64,000 nucleotides of DNA from Azorinus chamasolen (GCA_963576725.1 OY755247.1:17672526-17736525); one strand, 5' to 3'; counted from the stretch's first letter, positions 1 to 11,695 are shown. The notes: a model not told the origin generated them from the sequence alone. Made by a program: numbers and translations.

Positions 1-860
1 ATAGCGGTCGATAAATTACCTAAATTTTGGTACTAAATTTGCATATCTAAATCTTAAAAGTACCATGAAAATGTGGTCAAACCCAAGTGCACTGTTACTT
101 TTTTATGTCAGTATAGAAGAACATAAAGATCTGTGGTCAGTGTTTGCGCATATAGCCTCGTTCTGAAAATTACATATCTGAGTATGCATACAATATCATA
201 TTTAATTTAACTATGACAACGTTCTACCAAAACACGTCTAAGTAATCTAGTGTAAATAAGGTAATATAGGGTATTCGCAGCTAACTTACAGTAAAATCAC
301 GACTGGTCATACAGTGACATTTTATAAATAAGCAGCTAGTCGTACACCATTCCAGTTTGTAGAAATCGCATTATGTTGTGTTTTTCTGTTTAACTTTATG
401 TTTCATTAACAGACACGTCGGGTACATTAATATATTCTCGCTGCGGGTGACAATTAGAAGTGTGTCAGCAGAAATTAACTACAGGTGTCGCTGGAACAGT
501 TTTAAATCACGCTTCAACGACGCGTCAGTAGGCGATTGCAGTGATCAGAAGCTTATTTTAGAGAGATATTGATTCAGATTCGGAAGATATTTGGTGAAGT
601 GAAAGTAAATTATCTTGCTAGTGTATTGGGTCATAGCTTACAATTGTTTGTATACAAAGGGCTAGTGAAATGAAGGTAAATCTTACCCGCGTCGCAGGAG
701 TGTTGCTTACTCAGTGACATTTTGTCACTTCGCTGATCTCAGCTTCCGGAAGGGATACACCGGAGTTTACATACTGTGTATAGCCCAGCTGTGTTTGGCT
801 CAAGACATTGTCACCTCACAGAACGCCCGAACCATTTTAAAAAGGTCTGAAGCTGGGTCT
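1..860. other. Unannotated AT-rich DNA, no gene seen
   Basis: The few open frames here are short (64 and 81 codons). The longer one, at 714-959, runs into a dispersed repeat segment (from about 885) that recurs near 6780, 12470 and 60845, so it is not supported as a gene. No RNA gene, tandem repeat or clear mobile-element end is visible before about 860. Confidence 0.5.
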
Positions 861-1075
861 AATCATTGGGGCATAGCCCAATATCCTGACTACCTCTTTG
901 AATTAAACTACCGAAAAGGAGCAGTAACTATAGATAATGAGCATTTTAGAATTGTATAGTTTTGAAACCATTGTGATAACTAGAGCATTTGCTCCTATTT
1001 GTCACAATGGTTTCAATAAAAGAGTTTTACAGAGGCGCAAAAAGGCGGCAGTAGGAGAAAATTAGTTAATTAAAC
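860..1075. mobile_element. Degenerate hairpin MITE, 'ATTGTGATAAATAGAGC' core family
   Basis: A decayed copy of the element seen intact at 12432-12666 and 60756-61036. The hairpin arms TTGAAACCATTGTGA and TCACAATGGTTTCAA are still complementary at 962-1015, but the inner stem has shrunk to a few bases around GCTCC. The flanking 'ctaccgaaaaggagcagtaact' block and the 'acagaggcg' block match the other two copies. The outer TTAA ends are not clear. Confidence 0.6.
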
Positions 1076-1084
1076 AAAGGAAAT

Positions 1085-1368
1085 GCCCAACAAGTGTCCA
1101 CATGTCAGAACGTCCGCCTGTCCGTCCGTCTGTCTGTCTAATTTTACTTTGTACTCGCGGTTTCTCCAAAACCTTTGGTCAGATTTTCATCGAACTTCAT
1201 AGGATTGATCAGCACCATGCCTAGTTGTGCATATCTTATTCCTGTTCCAGTTTGATGATTTATGAGTTATGTTTTATATAGACAATTTTGTCCGCGCTTT
1301 TTCTGGAAAACATTTGGTCAGATTTACATAAAACATCATAAGATTGATTAACATTATGCCTAGTTAAT
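1085..1368 (+). mobile_element. Left part of a tandem-core (Pearl/Helentron-like) element, split by an insertion
   Basis: A short (GTCC/GTCT) tract at 1110-1138 is followed by the core 'cggtttctccaaaacctttgg...cttcataggattgatcag...atgcctagtt'. The same core resumes at about 2855-2960, on the far side of the element at 1369-2751. The two parts therefore look like one older element interrupted by a younger one. No coding potential is visible. Confidence 0.6.
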
Positions 1369-1417
1369 CCCCCACCGCATAGTGGAGGGGGGGGGGGGGA
1401 GGTTATAGGAATGGCCT

Positions 1418-1481
<64 letters not shown>

Positions 1482-2751
1482 AACAATTTCGTGTCCGCTC
1501 CATATCTCCTATACCCCTTGAAGGATTTTCAAGAAACTTGCCTCAAATGTTAACCAAGTTGAGACGATGTGCAGAACATATGTGGCAGATATGTCGGCTC
1601 AAGGTCAAGGTCACATTTGAAGGTCAAGGGTTGAAACCTTCAATTTCCATTGCATTTTTGTGTCCGCTCCATATCTTCTAAACCCTTTGAAGGATTTTCA
1701 TAAAACTTGAGTCAAATGTTAACCAAATTAAGACGATGTGCAGAACACATGTGGCAGTCATGTCGGCTCAAGTTCAAGGTCACATTTGAAGGTCAAGTGT
1801 TTAAACCTTCAGTTGCCATTACAGTTTCGTGTCCTCTCCATATCTTCTAAACCCTTTGAAGGATTTTCATAAAACTTGAGTCAAATATTAAATGAATTGA
1901 GACAATGTGCAGAACCCATGCGGCAGTCATGTTGGCTCAAGGTCAATGTCACGTTTGAAGGTCAAGTGTTCTAACCTTTAATTTCCGTTACATGTTCGTG
2001 TCCGCTCCATATCTTCTAAAGCCTTTGAAGGATTTTCATAAAAGTTTAGTTAAATGTTAGCTAAATTGAGACGATGTGCAGAACACATGTGCCAGTCATG
2101 TCGGCTCAAGGTCAAGGTCACATTTGAAGATCAAGTGTTCTTACCTTCAATTTCCATTATAGTTTCGTTATCTCCTATACCCCTTGAAGGATTTTCAAGA
2201 AACTTGCCTCAAATGTTAACCACGTTGAGACAATGTGCAGAACATATGTGGCAGTCATGTCGGCTCAAGGTCAAGGTCACATTTGAAGGCCAAGTGATTT
2301 AATCTTCAATTTCCATTACATTTCGTGTCCGCTCCATATCTTCTAAACCATTTGAAGTCTTTTCATAAAACTTGAGTCAAATATTAACCGAATTGAGATG
2401 ATGTGCAGAACACATGTGGCAGTCATGTCGGCTCAAGGTCAAGGTCAAGGTCACATTTGAAAGTCGTGTTCTTACCTTCAGTTTCCATTATATTTGATAG
2501 ACCATGTGTACTCTAACTTTGACACCCAGTCCGGAGTGTTTCCACTACCTTACACAGACCATTTCTTGACCTGGATTGTGCTACCACAGTGAAATCATTA
2601 TTGGTAATTAACAATTACAATATTATTACACTTTGTCAACTTAAATACTATCTTGTCTTTTGTTGTCTTATCCTAATGCATGAAATGCAGTTTTAAAACC
2701 CATCGTATCACCTTAAGGTCAATGTCTTAATTTAGGTGGCGGCGGTGGGGG
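1369..2751 (+). mobile_element. Nested tandem-core non-autonomous element (Pearl/Helentron-like)
   Basis: The ends are inverted: CCCCCACCGC at 1369-1378 and GCGGTGGGGG at 2742-2751. After a hairpin and G-run, a (TCTG/TCCG)n tract at about 1418-1480 leads into a tandem array of about 169-bp units that begin 'tcgtgtccgctccatatct' near 1490, 1657, 1826, 1995 and 2325, with a shortened start near 2166. Each unit ends 'ggtcaaggtcacatttgaaggtcaag'. The plan of microsatellite plus tandem core is that of bivalve Pearl-type elements, generally taken to be non-autonomous Helentrons. No transposase frame is present. The 82-codon frame at 2054-2302 is just array sequence. Confidence 0.75.
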
Positions 2752-3010
2752 ATATAGCTGTCCTTTGGACTGCCTTGTTCTGCATATGTTTTTCCTGTCC
2801 CGGTTCGATGATTTTCTGCAGAGTTATGGGACTTTGAAATGTTTACATGGAAAATGTCTCTGCGGTTTCTCCAAAACCTTTAGTAGGATTTTCCTGAAAC
2901 TTCATAGGATTAATCAGCGTCATGCCTAGTTATGTATATCTTATTCCTGTTCCGATTCAATTACTTTCTGCAGAGTTATGTGTATTGTTTACATGGAAAA
3001 TCAATCTCCA
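2752..3010 (+). mobile_element. Right part of the split tandem-core element
   Basis: Resumes the core of the element at 1085-1368: 'gcggtttctccaaaacctttagtaggattttcctgaaacttcataggatt'. It lies outside the inverted end of the nested element. It supports the reading that 1369-2751 jumped into an older relative. Confidence 0.5.
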
Positions 3011-3100
3011 AAACTTATTGAACACATGATCAACCCTTCTGATACCCAGGCCTACAGCGCCTGCAGCGCTTTGATTTCAAAGTTCAGATGGTGATTTATA

Positions 3101-3985
3101 GGACATTCCTTTCGGCCGATTAATTCAAGCTTCTTGTTGTATTTACCCTTCGAAACTAAAACAAAATTGTCATTATAGTCAGAGGATATAGTAAATGTAC
3201 AGAAACCAACAATTCTTCACCAACACAGTCGTTAAATGATGTGTAGGCCAACTATTGCTTAGCCTATACATAGGGATACATAGGTTGTTACTGGTGTTTT
3301 TGCCCACCATTTAACTGATCATGCGTAAAATCGATAGGTTTGTTTACAAACGCCGATTCGCCCTATATGTAAGTTGGAACATTGTAGTCATTTTACGAAG
3401 TATATGAACAGATCTATCTAATTCAATTAACAAACAGAGCAGACCCTGATCAGACGGCTCCTATAGGATCCGTCTGATCTGGGTCTACCCTGTTTGCATA
3501 AGCGTGAAAACACATATATAATTATGAGGGAAAGGGAGACCTCGGTTTTTATCGTAGTATGCGTCTATTTCTATTTGCTACCGAATTTCCCATTAGCATT
3601 TATTTTAAGAATGGAACTTTCGACAGACTTCCATTCTGAATATAAGCGTAAATTTGAATTTCTGTATTATATGGCGTTTTGATTGAACTCTGAGAAGTTT
3701 ATAGAAAAGGTCTGTATAACAGATTGCATTACATTAGGTGTGGTTAGGTTAATATGGATCGATAACATGGATTTCGGCTTGCGAAGTAGCTAATTATCAT
3801 AAGCATGATGTTTTGAAATAACTACTAGGTCGTAAGAATGATCCCAGGTAATCATCACATTAAATGACTGTATCTGGATTTTGTACTTCAAGTTTGACCA
3901 TGTGGGTCATATGCAAATTACAATGTAACATAGTACAAGAATGAAAATATACAGCTAGCCGCTGAAAAAACACACACACACAAGT
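3101..3985 (+). repeat. Long dispersed repeat, copy 1 (partner at 56434-57450)
   Basis: From 'tcaaagttcagatgg' onward this stretch is collinear with 56434-57450 at high identity over about 900 bp, including the 'gtttgtttacaaacgccgattcg' block, a hairpin core (3431-3497) and the tail 'gaatgaaaatatacagctagccgctg'. Both copies are in the same orientation, about 53 kb apart. Copy 1 lacks about 20 bp after 'gagggaaagg' and about 80 bp after 'gaccatgtg' that copy 2 has. The 62-codon frame at 3494-3682 is not convincingly coding. It may be an old non-autonomous transposon or a duplicated segment. Confidence 0.7.
3431..3497. repeat. Hairpin core, GATCAGACGG family
   Basis: A 67-bp near-perfect palindrome from CAAACAGAGCAGACC to GGTCTACCCTGTTTG, centred on CTCCTATAGGATC. 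It matches the hairpin inside the TTAA-bounded MITEs. Confidence 0.8.
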
Positions 3986-4315
3986 AAAATGGAATAAATT
4001 TGACTCTCCATTCAGTCAGGGTCTTCATTCATTCAGTCCCATTCATTGACTTTTACAACGAATGTGCGAATGAATCTTTCGTAGTATTTTTCTAGTGATT
4101 CGGTTTTCGACAGTGTATTCGGTTTTCGACAGCATATATATTTACATACATTTATATGCTGCAAATTTTGTACCGGACCAATCGGAATGCGTGTTACAAA
4201 ATTGTTGCATTAAAATAGTTCATGAGCAAAGAGAGAAGCCCCTGCTCAGATGGATCCTATAATCCATTTGCGAAGCATTAACCAATTTCCTCATATAAAT
4301 GCTTTTTCGCGCATT

Positions 4316-4381
4316 TGCAAAAAGTCCCAGACCAGACAGTTCCTATAGGAGCCTTCTGATCAGGGTCATCTTTGTTTGCAC
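4316..4381. repeat. Degenerate hairpin core, GATCAGACGG family
   Basis: Arms GCAAAAAGTCCCAGACCAGACAG and CTGATCAGGGTC...TTTGTTTGC surround a centre TTCCTATAGGAG. A second, shorter relative with the centre GGATCCTATAATCC lies at about 4230-4280. Confidence 0.65.
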
Positions 4382-5304
4382 ATCAATTATAATAGACTCT
4401 ACAGTTTTTACCAAGGCCAGTAGCAAATAATCCTATGTACATATACCGTTATAAGAAACAGCTAGTATATATGGATTCAACTACGCTCCTGCTTTTATCT
4501 GGGTCTTAGTGTCTATTACGTAGACGTTTTATCGTGACGTGTCATATTACCTTTTATGAATGGGAAGACTATATTGAATTAAGATGTGGGAGTGTATGTG
4601 AATTAATATATTGCAGTATAAAGATAGCATTAGTCCTCAGTGATTTCTGTCATGGAAATGAGAATTATAACCAGACAAATACCACTGCACACGCTATTTT
4701 ACCCCTGTTTCATTTATCCCTTTCCTGCCAAGCGTGGCCTGTCTTGTGTAAACTTGCGAACAGCTTGGATTCTGATTAAATACCGAAGAGATCAGTGTCT
4801 CATCTGGATCCAAACTGTAAGATACTTGATCAATAGTATCTCGAAAGAGATTGAACAGATCGAAAGTAAGAAAAATTGCAGTATGAACAATATCGTTTAT
4901 ACAGATTAAACCTTTATCCGATTTAATTGCTATGCTAACAGAATAGGATATTTAGATAATTAGTCATCTGTTAATTTCGTTTAGATTAATTACTTTGTAC
5001 AGATTTGCAAAGGCGTTGAAAGGTGGGCACATCAAATATATGCCTACTTCTGTCTGTTTGTTTTGTAAATTATTATCGTTTTTGTTCCATTCCCTTTATC
5101 ATAAATATGTTGTATATATAACAGCCATATCGCGTGAGACAAAGGCATCATTTTATTAATTCATAATGCTACACCTTAACATGAATTATTCATACAGTTA
5201 AGTGCAAAACTGTTAGATTAATATTTACTTTTAGAAAAAGGGGGATTGAGAACATTTTGACAGGTGGTTGCTAATTGCAGGATAAATATAAATCCATGCA
5301 TACA

Positions 5305-5510
5305 CAGTAAAACCTCTCTATTTAACGGCCACTTAATTACATCACGGATTGTTTGTTAAAGGCAGATAGCTGCTGAAAGCAAGGTGAAAGTAAAACAGAA
5401 CGCTCCTATAGGATCGTTCTATTTTACTTTCACCTTGCTTTAAGTAGCCAACTGCCCTAAATAACAACGATTTAACACAATATAGTGGCCTTTATGGAAA
5501 GGTTTTACTG
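5305..5510. mobile_element. Palindromic MITE, Tc1/mariner-like ends (CAGTAAAACC)
   Basis: The ends are CAGTAAAACCTCTCTA and (inverted) GGTTTTACTG, followed by TA. The whole element folds back. The inner stem carries GGTGAAAGTAAAACAGAACG and its complement around CTCCTATAGGATC. CAGT-type tips and TA flanks suggest mobilisation by a Tc1/mariner-class transposase, which is inference. The left flank is CA rather than TA in this copy. Confidence 0.75.
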
Positions 5511-5930
5511 TATGTTCAGAACTTCAGATACAAATGAAGGTCTGCAATAATCTTAACATTATTTAGAATTTTATTGCAAAACTTAAGTGGAACCTAACTG
5601 TAACTGTAGACAAAACAAAGAGTGTTGTTTTCAAAACAGAATGCACTTTAAACCAGGACACGCAATATATATATGCAGGAAACTTTAAAGAAATTATAAA
5701 CAAGTTTAATTATTTTTATACGGTGGTTCTTTTATGGAAGCATCAATTACCTTGGCTGGTAAAAGACTTAGAAATATGCATGCACTATCTTATACAATGT
5801 ATCACAAAGGACATTGTAGTACCGATATATAATATAATGTTTAATCAATTTGATGTCTATGCATTGTCTGTTCTTAATTATAACTCTACGAGTTTGGGAT
5901 TTTGCGTAAACTTATTATATCGAACAAGTA

Positions 5931-6133
5931 CAGTAAAACCTCTCTATAACGACCATTAAATTACAGCAAGTATTTTGTGTTAAAGGTAAGAGGATGCTTA
6001 AAGGCAATGTGTAAGTAAAACAGAACGCTTCTATAGGACCGTTCTGTTTTACTTTCACCTTGCTTTAAGCAACCACCTGCACAAAATACCAACTAATTAA
6101 TACAAGTTAGTGGTCGTTATAGAGAGGTTTTAC
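5931..6133. mobile_element. Palindromic MITE, Tc1/mariner-like ends, second copy
   Basis: The ends are TA-CAGTAAAACC and GGTTTTACTG-TA, so the TA duplication is intact. The inner hairpin matches the copies at 5305-5510 and 55738-55958. The two neighbouring copies are only about 420 bp apart. Confidence 0.8.
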
Positions 6134-6639
6134 TGTACAGCGGAAGTTTTGCAAACGAATATTTAATGTGAAAGCAGAGGTCTAGATAAGGAGCGAAATC
6201 GTTTGCTATAGATGCGAAAACCATTTTCAAGAATAAATTCTTTATTTCTCAACCAAACCTTATGAAACCTCACGTACAGCCATTTGATAGCTAACTGAGC
6301 GGCGAAATTAATGCATAAAAAACTATTCAGGTACAAAAGTACAACCCTATAGTCCATACTTCAGACTATCCTACAGTAACACTCTGTGGCAGTATGTACT
6401 TTCTGTTTCCAGGAACCGTTATCCATTCATAAAACGTTACCGCATACATATCATAAAATGCCATTAACGAGAGACCAGCTGATAGTGTTTAAACATTTGC
6501 ATGTCTCGTCTGTCTCAACCTTGACCGCTTCCCTGTGTGTTTTAACCCACTCCCTCATATTGACGACCTTTGACGAATCTGTAAATGTCACTGAAATGAA
6601 ACTGTCAAGGGAATTAACCGCAGTCATGGACCTAGAAGT

Positions 6640-6760
6640 TGAGATAAACTGTGAAGTCCCTGATCAGACGCACCCTAGAAAAAGCGGCGTCTGATATTGG
6701 ATTGCATAATTTGTAGTGGTGCGTTTTGGCGACATCAGGGATGAAAGAGTTAAACCACTC
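6640..6760. repeat. Partial hairpin MITE remnant
   Basis: The segment 'ccctgatcagacgcac...gcggcgtctgatattgg' is a broken GATCAGACG hairpin. The downstream end 'gcgacatcagggatgaaagagttaaa' resembles the right terminus at 25895-25932. No left end is visible. Confidence 0.5.
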
Positions 6761-7099
6761 CCTCCTAGACTATTTTCAGACCCAACCTCTTTAAATAAAT
6801 CTACCGAAAAGCAGCATTTACTAGTGAAAAGAACAGTTGTTTTACAGCGGGGTTATGCATATGTTTATTGAAGTCATACTTCAGATGAATGAAATTGAAA
6901 TGTTTTTTTTTTCTGACAGTAGTGTTCAATATTAATGTAAGGGAAATTTACATCATGGATATTTATCAGCTCATTTTTTATCATGACGGTAAAAAGTATT
7001 TATGTGAAGGAATTGGTTAAGTACACATATGTATGTGGTGTATTTCAAGTCATATGTTAGACGAATGAAGTTGAAATGTCAATGGTATTAATAAATAGA

Positions 7100-7237
7100 G
7101 AATAATAGGTTAGTGCCGTAGATGGGACGCTTTATCCGACGAGGGGAGAAAACGTTGAGGCGAGGCTTGCCGAGCCTCAACTGTTTTCTCTCCGAGTCGG
7201 ATAAAGGCGTCCCATCTACGGCACTAACCTATTATTC
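7100..7237. mobile_element. Foldback MITE, 138-bp near-perfect palindrome
   Basis: The arms begin GAATAATAGGTTAGTGCC and end GGCACTAACCTATTATTC. They pair almost throughout via 'gtagatgggacgc.tttatccgac', with the centre at 'ggcgaggcttgccgagcc'. No other copy of this core is in the window. It directly abuts the inverted end of the next element. Confidence 0.8.
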
Positions 7238-8110
7238 GATTTATCCAGTCAGTATAGTTAAATGTCTTTTTTATAGACTCATAACACTCTTGAAATAATT
7301 TACATTGAAAATGCAGTTTTTCGATCAACGGATCCCTCCCTTTTCACTTCCATTTAGACGTAAATAGATCTAATGAGCTACCGCAGAGGAATATAGTTTC
7401 GATACTTGTATTACTAGAAGGGAAACGTGGTTGAATTTGAAAAATAAGATGATTTGAATCGAGGGTCGATAAGTTATTTCAAACAGACATGATCTATATT
7501 CTTTGGTCAAATTCGAGTTACGTAGTCTCGGTTTCTATTTTTAGATTCTACCTAACGTCACTCAGAAATCGATGGAACTGAACAGGCTATATTTAGGTTT
7601 ATGACTATCACCGCCCCTGTAAGAGTGTATCAATCAAATAATCATGAGAGTGAAAAGAAAACATTCACTATTTATCTGTCAATCTTTGCTTCCAGGTTTG
7701 ATTTTATCAAAAACGGGTTTTGCCAGCGGTGGATTAGATTAATAAAAGTGATAAATCAACGTCATTTTGTATGTGGCCTCAGTGGCGTAATCGGTAAGGG
7801 CGACGTCTCTAGAGAGATTAGAATTAGGTTTTGTATGATCAGGCGCGGGTTCGAATCCAGCTGTAGCCAATTATTTTTATTTTTTCTCATTTGAATAATT
7901 CTTCTGGTGACCAAATAGATCTGTTAGATTTATTCCATCAACATGTTTATGAATATTTACAGAAAACTAAAATAGTTCCATGGTTATAGAATCATTACGC
8001 CTATCTACTAACCTAATAAACCTTCCACTACCGGAAGTAACCTAATAAACCTAAGTTTATTTGCACCCCCTTTATTATGTTACTAGAGAAGCCTGGTGAC
8101 TGGATAAAAT
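7238..8110. mobile_element. Candidate terminal-inverted-repeat element carrying a tRNA-like module
   Basis: ATTTATCCAGTCA near 7239 is inverted as TGACTGGATAAAAT at 8097-8110, giving ends of about 13 bp and a length of about 870 bp. Inside is a tRNA-like block at 7775-7869, then an oligo-T run and 'cctaataaacc' repeats. No open frame of useful length was found. The ends could be coincidental because only one copy is in the window. Confidence 0.45.
7775..7869 (+). ncRNA. tRNA-like sequence (SINE head or tRNA pseudogene)
   Basis: The start GGCCTCA can pair with TGTAGCC at the end (5 of 7 pairs). 'GTGGCGTAATCGGTAAGGGC' looks like a D arm with an A box. 'GCGGGTTCGAATCCAGC' is a good T arm with a B box. 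The part between does not fold as a normal anticodon arm: it holds TCTCTAGAGAGA and a long AT-rich insert. At 95 nt it is longer than a normal tRNA. The T-rich tail after it suits a pol III transcript. I read it as a tRNA-derived SINE head rather than a working tRNA. Confidence 0.5.
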
Positions 8111-8543
8111 AGTATTTCTATTGTATACAACTGAATAAAGCATGTGTTAGTACACTCGTCTGTTTGCCGCATTCAAAGAAGTTGGTGTTTTCAAGTCATA
8201 TTACAGATTAATGAAGTGTCAATAGTTTCCATAATACTATGTGGATTCCTTATGTTATACAAATGAATAATAAAAATTCTGTCAATATTGTTTATCATTT
8301 TGTAATAACATTTGGAGACAATTCATTGCGCCAGAGACTAAATCGCTTTCATTGACACGTACCCTTATTCATTCAGAAAGACACTAGGCAAACAACTATA
8401 TAACGACCCATCAGTAGCCTTGTTTATATTGGAGAAATATTGAATTTATTCTTGAAAATATTCTAATTTACACATCTTATCTTTACCGCTGTATACTAAT
8501 GTTTTCAAGTCATACTATACCCAAATGAAATGTCAATATTTTT

Positions 8544-9702
8544 ATGCCCCCAAAGGCGGGCATATATTAATCGCATTGTCCGTCCTTCCGTCTGTCCGTC
8601 TGTCTGTCCGTCCGTCTGTCCTTCCATCTGTCCGTCCCAATTTCGTGTCGCTTCTATAACTTCTTTATCTGTGAATAGATTTCAAAATAACCTGGCGCAA
8701 ATGTTCACCACACAAAGTCGATGTGTCTCGTTCATCTCCCAGGTCCATGGGTCAAAGATCAAGGTCACAGGGTAAAATACCTTTGTAACAAATTTCGTGT
8801 CCGGTCTGTAACTTCTTTATCTATAAATGGATTTCAATATAACCTGGCTCAAATGTTCACCACACAAAGACATTGTGTCTCGTTCATCTCCCAGGTCCAT
8901 GGGTCAAAGATCAAGGTCACAGGGTAAAATAACTTTGTAACAAATTTCGTGTCCGGTCTGTACATAACTTCTTTATCTATAAATGGATTTCAATATAACT
9001 TGGCACAAATGTTCACCATACAAAGACGATGTGTCGCTTTCAACTCCTAGGTCCATGGGTAATAGGTCAAGGTCACAGGGTACAATTACTTTGTCACAAA
9101 TTTCGTGTCCGGCCTGTAACTTCTTTATCTATCAATGGATTTCAATATAACTTGGCACAAATGTTCACCACACAAAGACGATGTGTCGCGTTCAACTCCC
9201 AGGTCTATGGGTCAAAGATCAAGGTCACAGGGTAAAATAACTTTGTAACAGATTTCGTGTCCGGTATGTAACTTCTTTATCTATCATGGATTTCAATATG
9301 ATTTGGCACAAATGTTCACCAGACAAAGATGGTGTGTCGCTTTCAACTCCCTGATCCATGGGTCAAAGGTCAAGGTCCCAGGGTACAATTACTTTGTCAC
9401 AAAGTTTGTGTACAGTCTGTAACTTCTTTATCTATCAATGGATTTCAATATAACTTGGCACAGATGTTCACCAGACAAAGACGATGTGTCGCGTTTAGCT
9501 CCCTGGTTTATATGCCAAAGGTCAAGGTCACAGGGTACAATTATTTGTTTATCTGTGAATGGATTTCAAAGTAACCTCAGGCTGGCACAAATGTTCACCA
9601 CACAAAGACGATGTGTCAACTCCCTGGTCCATGGGTCAAAGGTCAAGGTCACAGGGTACAATTTTGGGGGGCATTTGTCACGTGATTGTGATAGCTCTTG
9701 TT
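8544..9702 (+). mobile_element. Tandem-core element, 'atgcccccaaaggcgggcat' family
   Basis: It opens with a short hairpin ATGCCCCCAAAGGCGGGCAT, then a (GTCC/GTCT) tract at about 8578-8636. Next come about seven tandem units of 150-155 bp that begin 'tttcgtgtccggtctgtaacttctttatct' and end 'gggtcaaaggtcaaggtcacagggta'. It closes with 'ttttggggggcatttgtcacgtgattgtgatagctcttgtt'. This is the layout of bivalve Pearl/Helentron-like elements. The open frames of 68-89 codons inside are array by-products. Confidence 0.75.
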
Positions 9703-10365
9703 CATAATAATAAACTGACTATTTTTGTAACACATTTGAATAAAACAAACTGTTTTATGCAAGGAATAGTTTCGCGTGTATGGTATATGTGTACCACGTA
9801 TGTATGAGCGCTCTTCGTTCGTTCGCTTTGAATCGGTTTTAGTAGGGTTCCTTCATGTCCTACATCAGTCGGCACTACATGACGTTTTATGTGTCGCAGT
9901 GCCCTAACATGATGTTGGTGTGGAACAGGTAAGGAACAGCCTGTAAAGGTGATGTGCGAGTGTGCATTTCAAATGCGTCCTGTGTTGCTGTGCGCACTGT
10001 CGTGTATCAATTTCAAATTTCCTGCCTCACTTCTATTCTATTTTTTGATTTCGTCAATTTGATGTTTTCGTCCTACGAACACCATTTTGAGACATTGCAT
10101 TGCGCCACGAGCGCGAACCGGTTTCATGACAAACAGAATCAGGAGAGCCATCGGTGGAGATTGTACTAGTAAGATTGATTTCAACAATATTTTATTCAAT
10201 AAAGAAACGGATTGGACAACAGGCATAGCCTATGTAAGTCCTCTCCAGTGGTACAAGGTAATTACATGCCGTACATGCTAGAAATATATAAATCTATACA
10301 GCGATTAACATGTAAGTAATTACATCGTTCATATATACATATGCAATGGTGTTATTAAATAACAA
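9703..10365. other. No gene seen
   Basis: Only short overlapping frames on both strands (62-71 codons) and no recognisable repeat end. Nothing here can be supported as a feature. Confidence 0.4.
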
Positions 10366-10788
10366 TTAGTCAGTAATTCGCTTTTCGAGTTGGGGGTCTA
10401 TAAAAATTCCTAATAAGAATGTATGCCCTAGAGTGTTTATTTCAACCCAAAGTAGTTCTAAATTGGCTGAAGGTAAGTCTTCTCGAATTTTATAATGTAT
10501 ACTGTCTTTAATATAGATAGCTACCCCACCGCCAAAACGATTTCTATCCTTACGCACTGGGCCTTGAAATCCTGGGAGTTCTAAATTTGTGTTTGATATA
10601 GTTTCACTTAGATGTATTTCAGATATACAGATAATATCGTTTTGTGCCAATTCGGATTCCACAATATCTAGTTTAGGGAGCAAGCAGCAGACATTATTAT
10701 GCGCAATAGTTATATTTTTCCGTGCATAGTTTTTGTGAGGTCCTCGATTACTTTCAACCCCGCCAATTAGAAGTAACAATGCTATCAC
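10366..10788 (-). pseudogene. LINE ORF2 fragment: apurinic endonuclease N-terminus with a decayed 2A-like motif
   Basis: About 140 codons of an exonuclease-endonuclease-phosphatase fold from a non-LTR retrotransposon. Seen in order: LLLLIGGVESNRGP near residues 4-17, 'IAHNNVCCLLPKLD' (metal-binding Asn region), 'ICISEIHLSE' (catalytic Glu region) and 'FGGGVAIYIK'. Similarity stops near 'LLGIFIDPQ', before the GDFN and SDH motifs, and the frame closes shortly after. The first block resembles the 2A-like signature (D-V/I-E-x-N-P-G-P) found at the N-terminus of some LINE ORF2 proteins, but two key residues differ (Gly for Asp, Arg for Pro), so self-release is unlikely. It has kept the N-terminal side and lost the reverse transcriptase, so this is not ordinary 5' truncation. 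Confidence 0.8.
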
Positions 10789-10799
10789 ATTGCGAGGTA

Positions 10800-11466
10800 G
10801 GCAAGTGTATTGACTGACTTTAAATAACAGTAATATATAAACATGAAGGCTAGCCGTCCGAGCATGTAGACAGACCCGTGAGTCAGGTAGAGTACAAACT
10901 AAGTGTCTTTTTTTTAAATTATGTGTATCATAGATAGCAACAGTGACAGACTAGTAAGATTGATTAGTACAATCCGATCTCAACCATTTTCTGATATACT
11001 CTCTTGACCCCATCCTGTTCGGGGGCCTTTTGGCGATTTTGAAAACAAGGATTAGAGCCAGATTAGAAGACTACTGTTCCGCTTCTGCTTTTTTTTGTGC
11101 TTATGGAATTAATTAAATATGATTAAATATTATCGTTGCCATTGTGTTAAATGCTTATTAATCAGGTATAGGTTTGGAAATCTAGAAAAATGCAATTCAC
11201 TTGGAAGAACGTGTGAATTCGTCAATTTGAACCCGCCTCTTAAACAAAAGTGTACAAGCACAATTAATGCAAATCCGAATTTACGTCAACCGCTACTCGT
11301 CGGACATCCGAAATTGTCGTACATTCTGTTGTACAGCAGTTTAGGTTAACGACAGGAATTTCGACCGTTCGTTCTTAAGCAGAGCAGAATATATTCAAAT
11401 GCTAAATCGCCATTTCTCCACCAAACCTAATGCTGTGGCCACTCTTTAGAATCATCTAATCTGTTG
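10800..11466. other. No gene seen; fragment of a repeat near the end
   Basis: A 76-codon frame at 11119-11349 has no recognisable domain. From about 11395, 'tttctccaccaaacc...gtggccactctttagaatcatc' matches one arm of the palindromes at 52490-52568 and 60624-60702. Confidence 0.4.
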
Positions 11467-11695
11467 TTAACCCATTTGCTCCTGCGACCCCATATATGGG
11501 ACGTAGGCGAACAGTGTAGACTCTGATCAGACGCCGCATAACGCGGCGTCTGATCAGAGTCTACACTGTTTGCTGATAGGAAATTCAATATAAAACAAAA
11601 CAAAAATGAAACTTTAGACCAGACATCCCTTAGATAAAATATAGACTAGTCCAATATATAAGCATGGAAGAATCCACTGGGAGCAAATGGGTTAT
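11467..11695. mobile_element. TTAA-bounded hairpin MITE, 'TTAACCCATTTGCTCC' type
   Basis: The left end TTAACCCATTTGCTCC is mirrored by GGGAGCAAATGGGTTAT at the right end. The internal perfect hairpin at 11510-11570 runs from AACAGTGTAGACTCTGATCAG to CTGATCAGAGTCTACACTGTT around CGCCGCATAACGCGGCG. TTAA flanks and a CCC tip suggest a piggyBac-type transposase (inference). A shorter palindrome, CCCATATATGGG, lies at 11489-11500. Confidence 0.8.

Noticed and set aside
714..959. 81-codon frame near the start of the window
   Set aside because: Its C-terminal third is the dispersed repeat segment also seen near 6780, 12470 and 60845. No signal for a gene.
1490..2490. CRISPR-like array of regular repeats
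   Set aside because: Units of about 169 bp without short repeat/unique spacer structure, in eukaryotic DNA. It is a tandem-core transposon.
7775..7869. Functional tRNA gene
   Set aside because: The A and B boxes are good, but the anticodon arm is abnormal and the sequence is too long. Similar blocks at 28812 and 29206 point to SINE heads.
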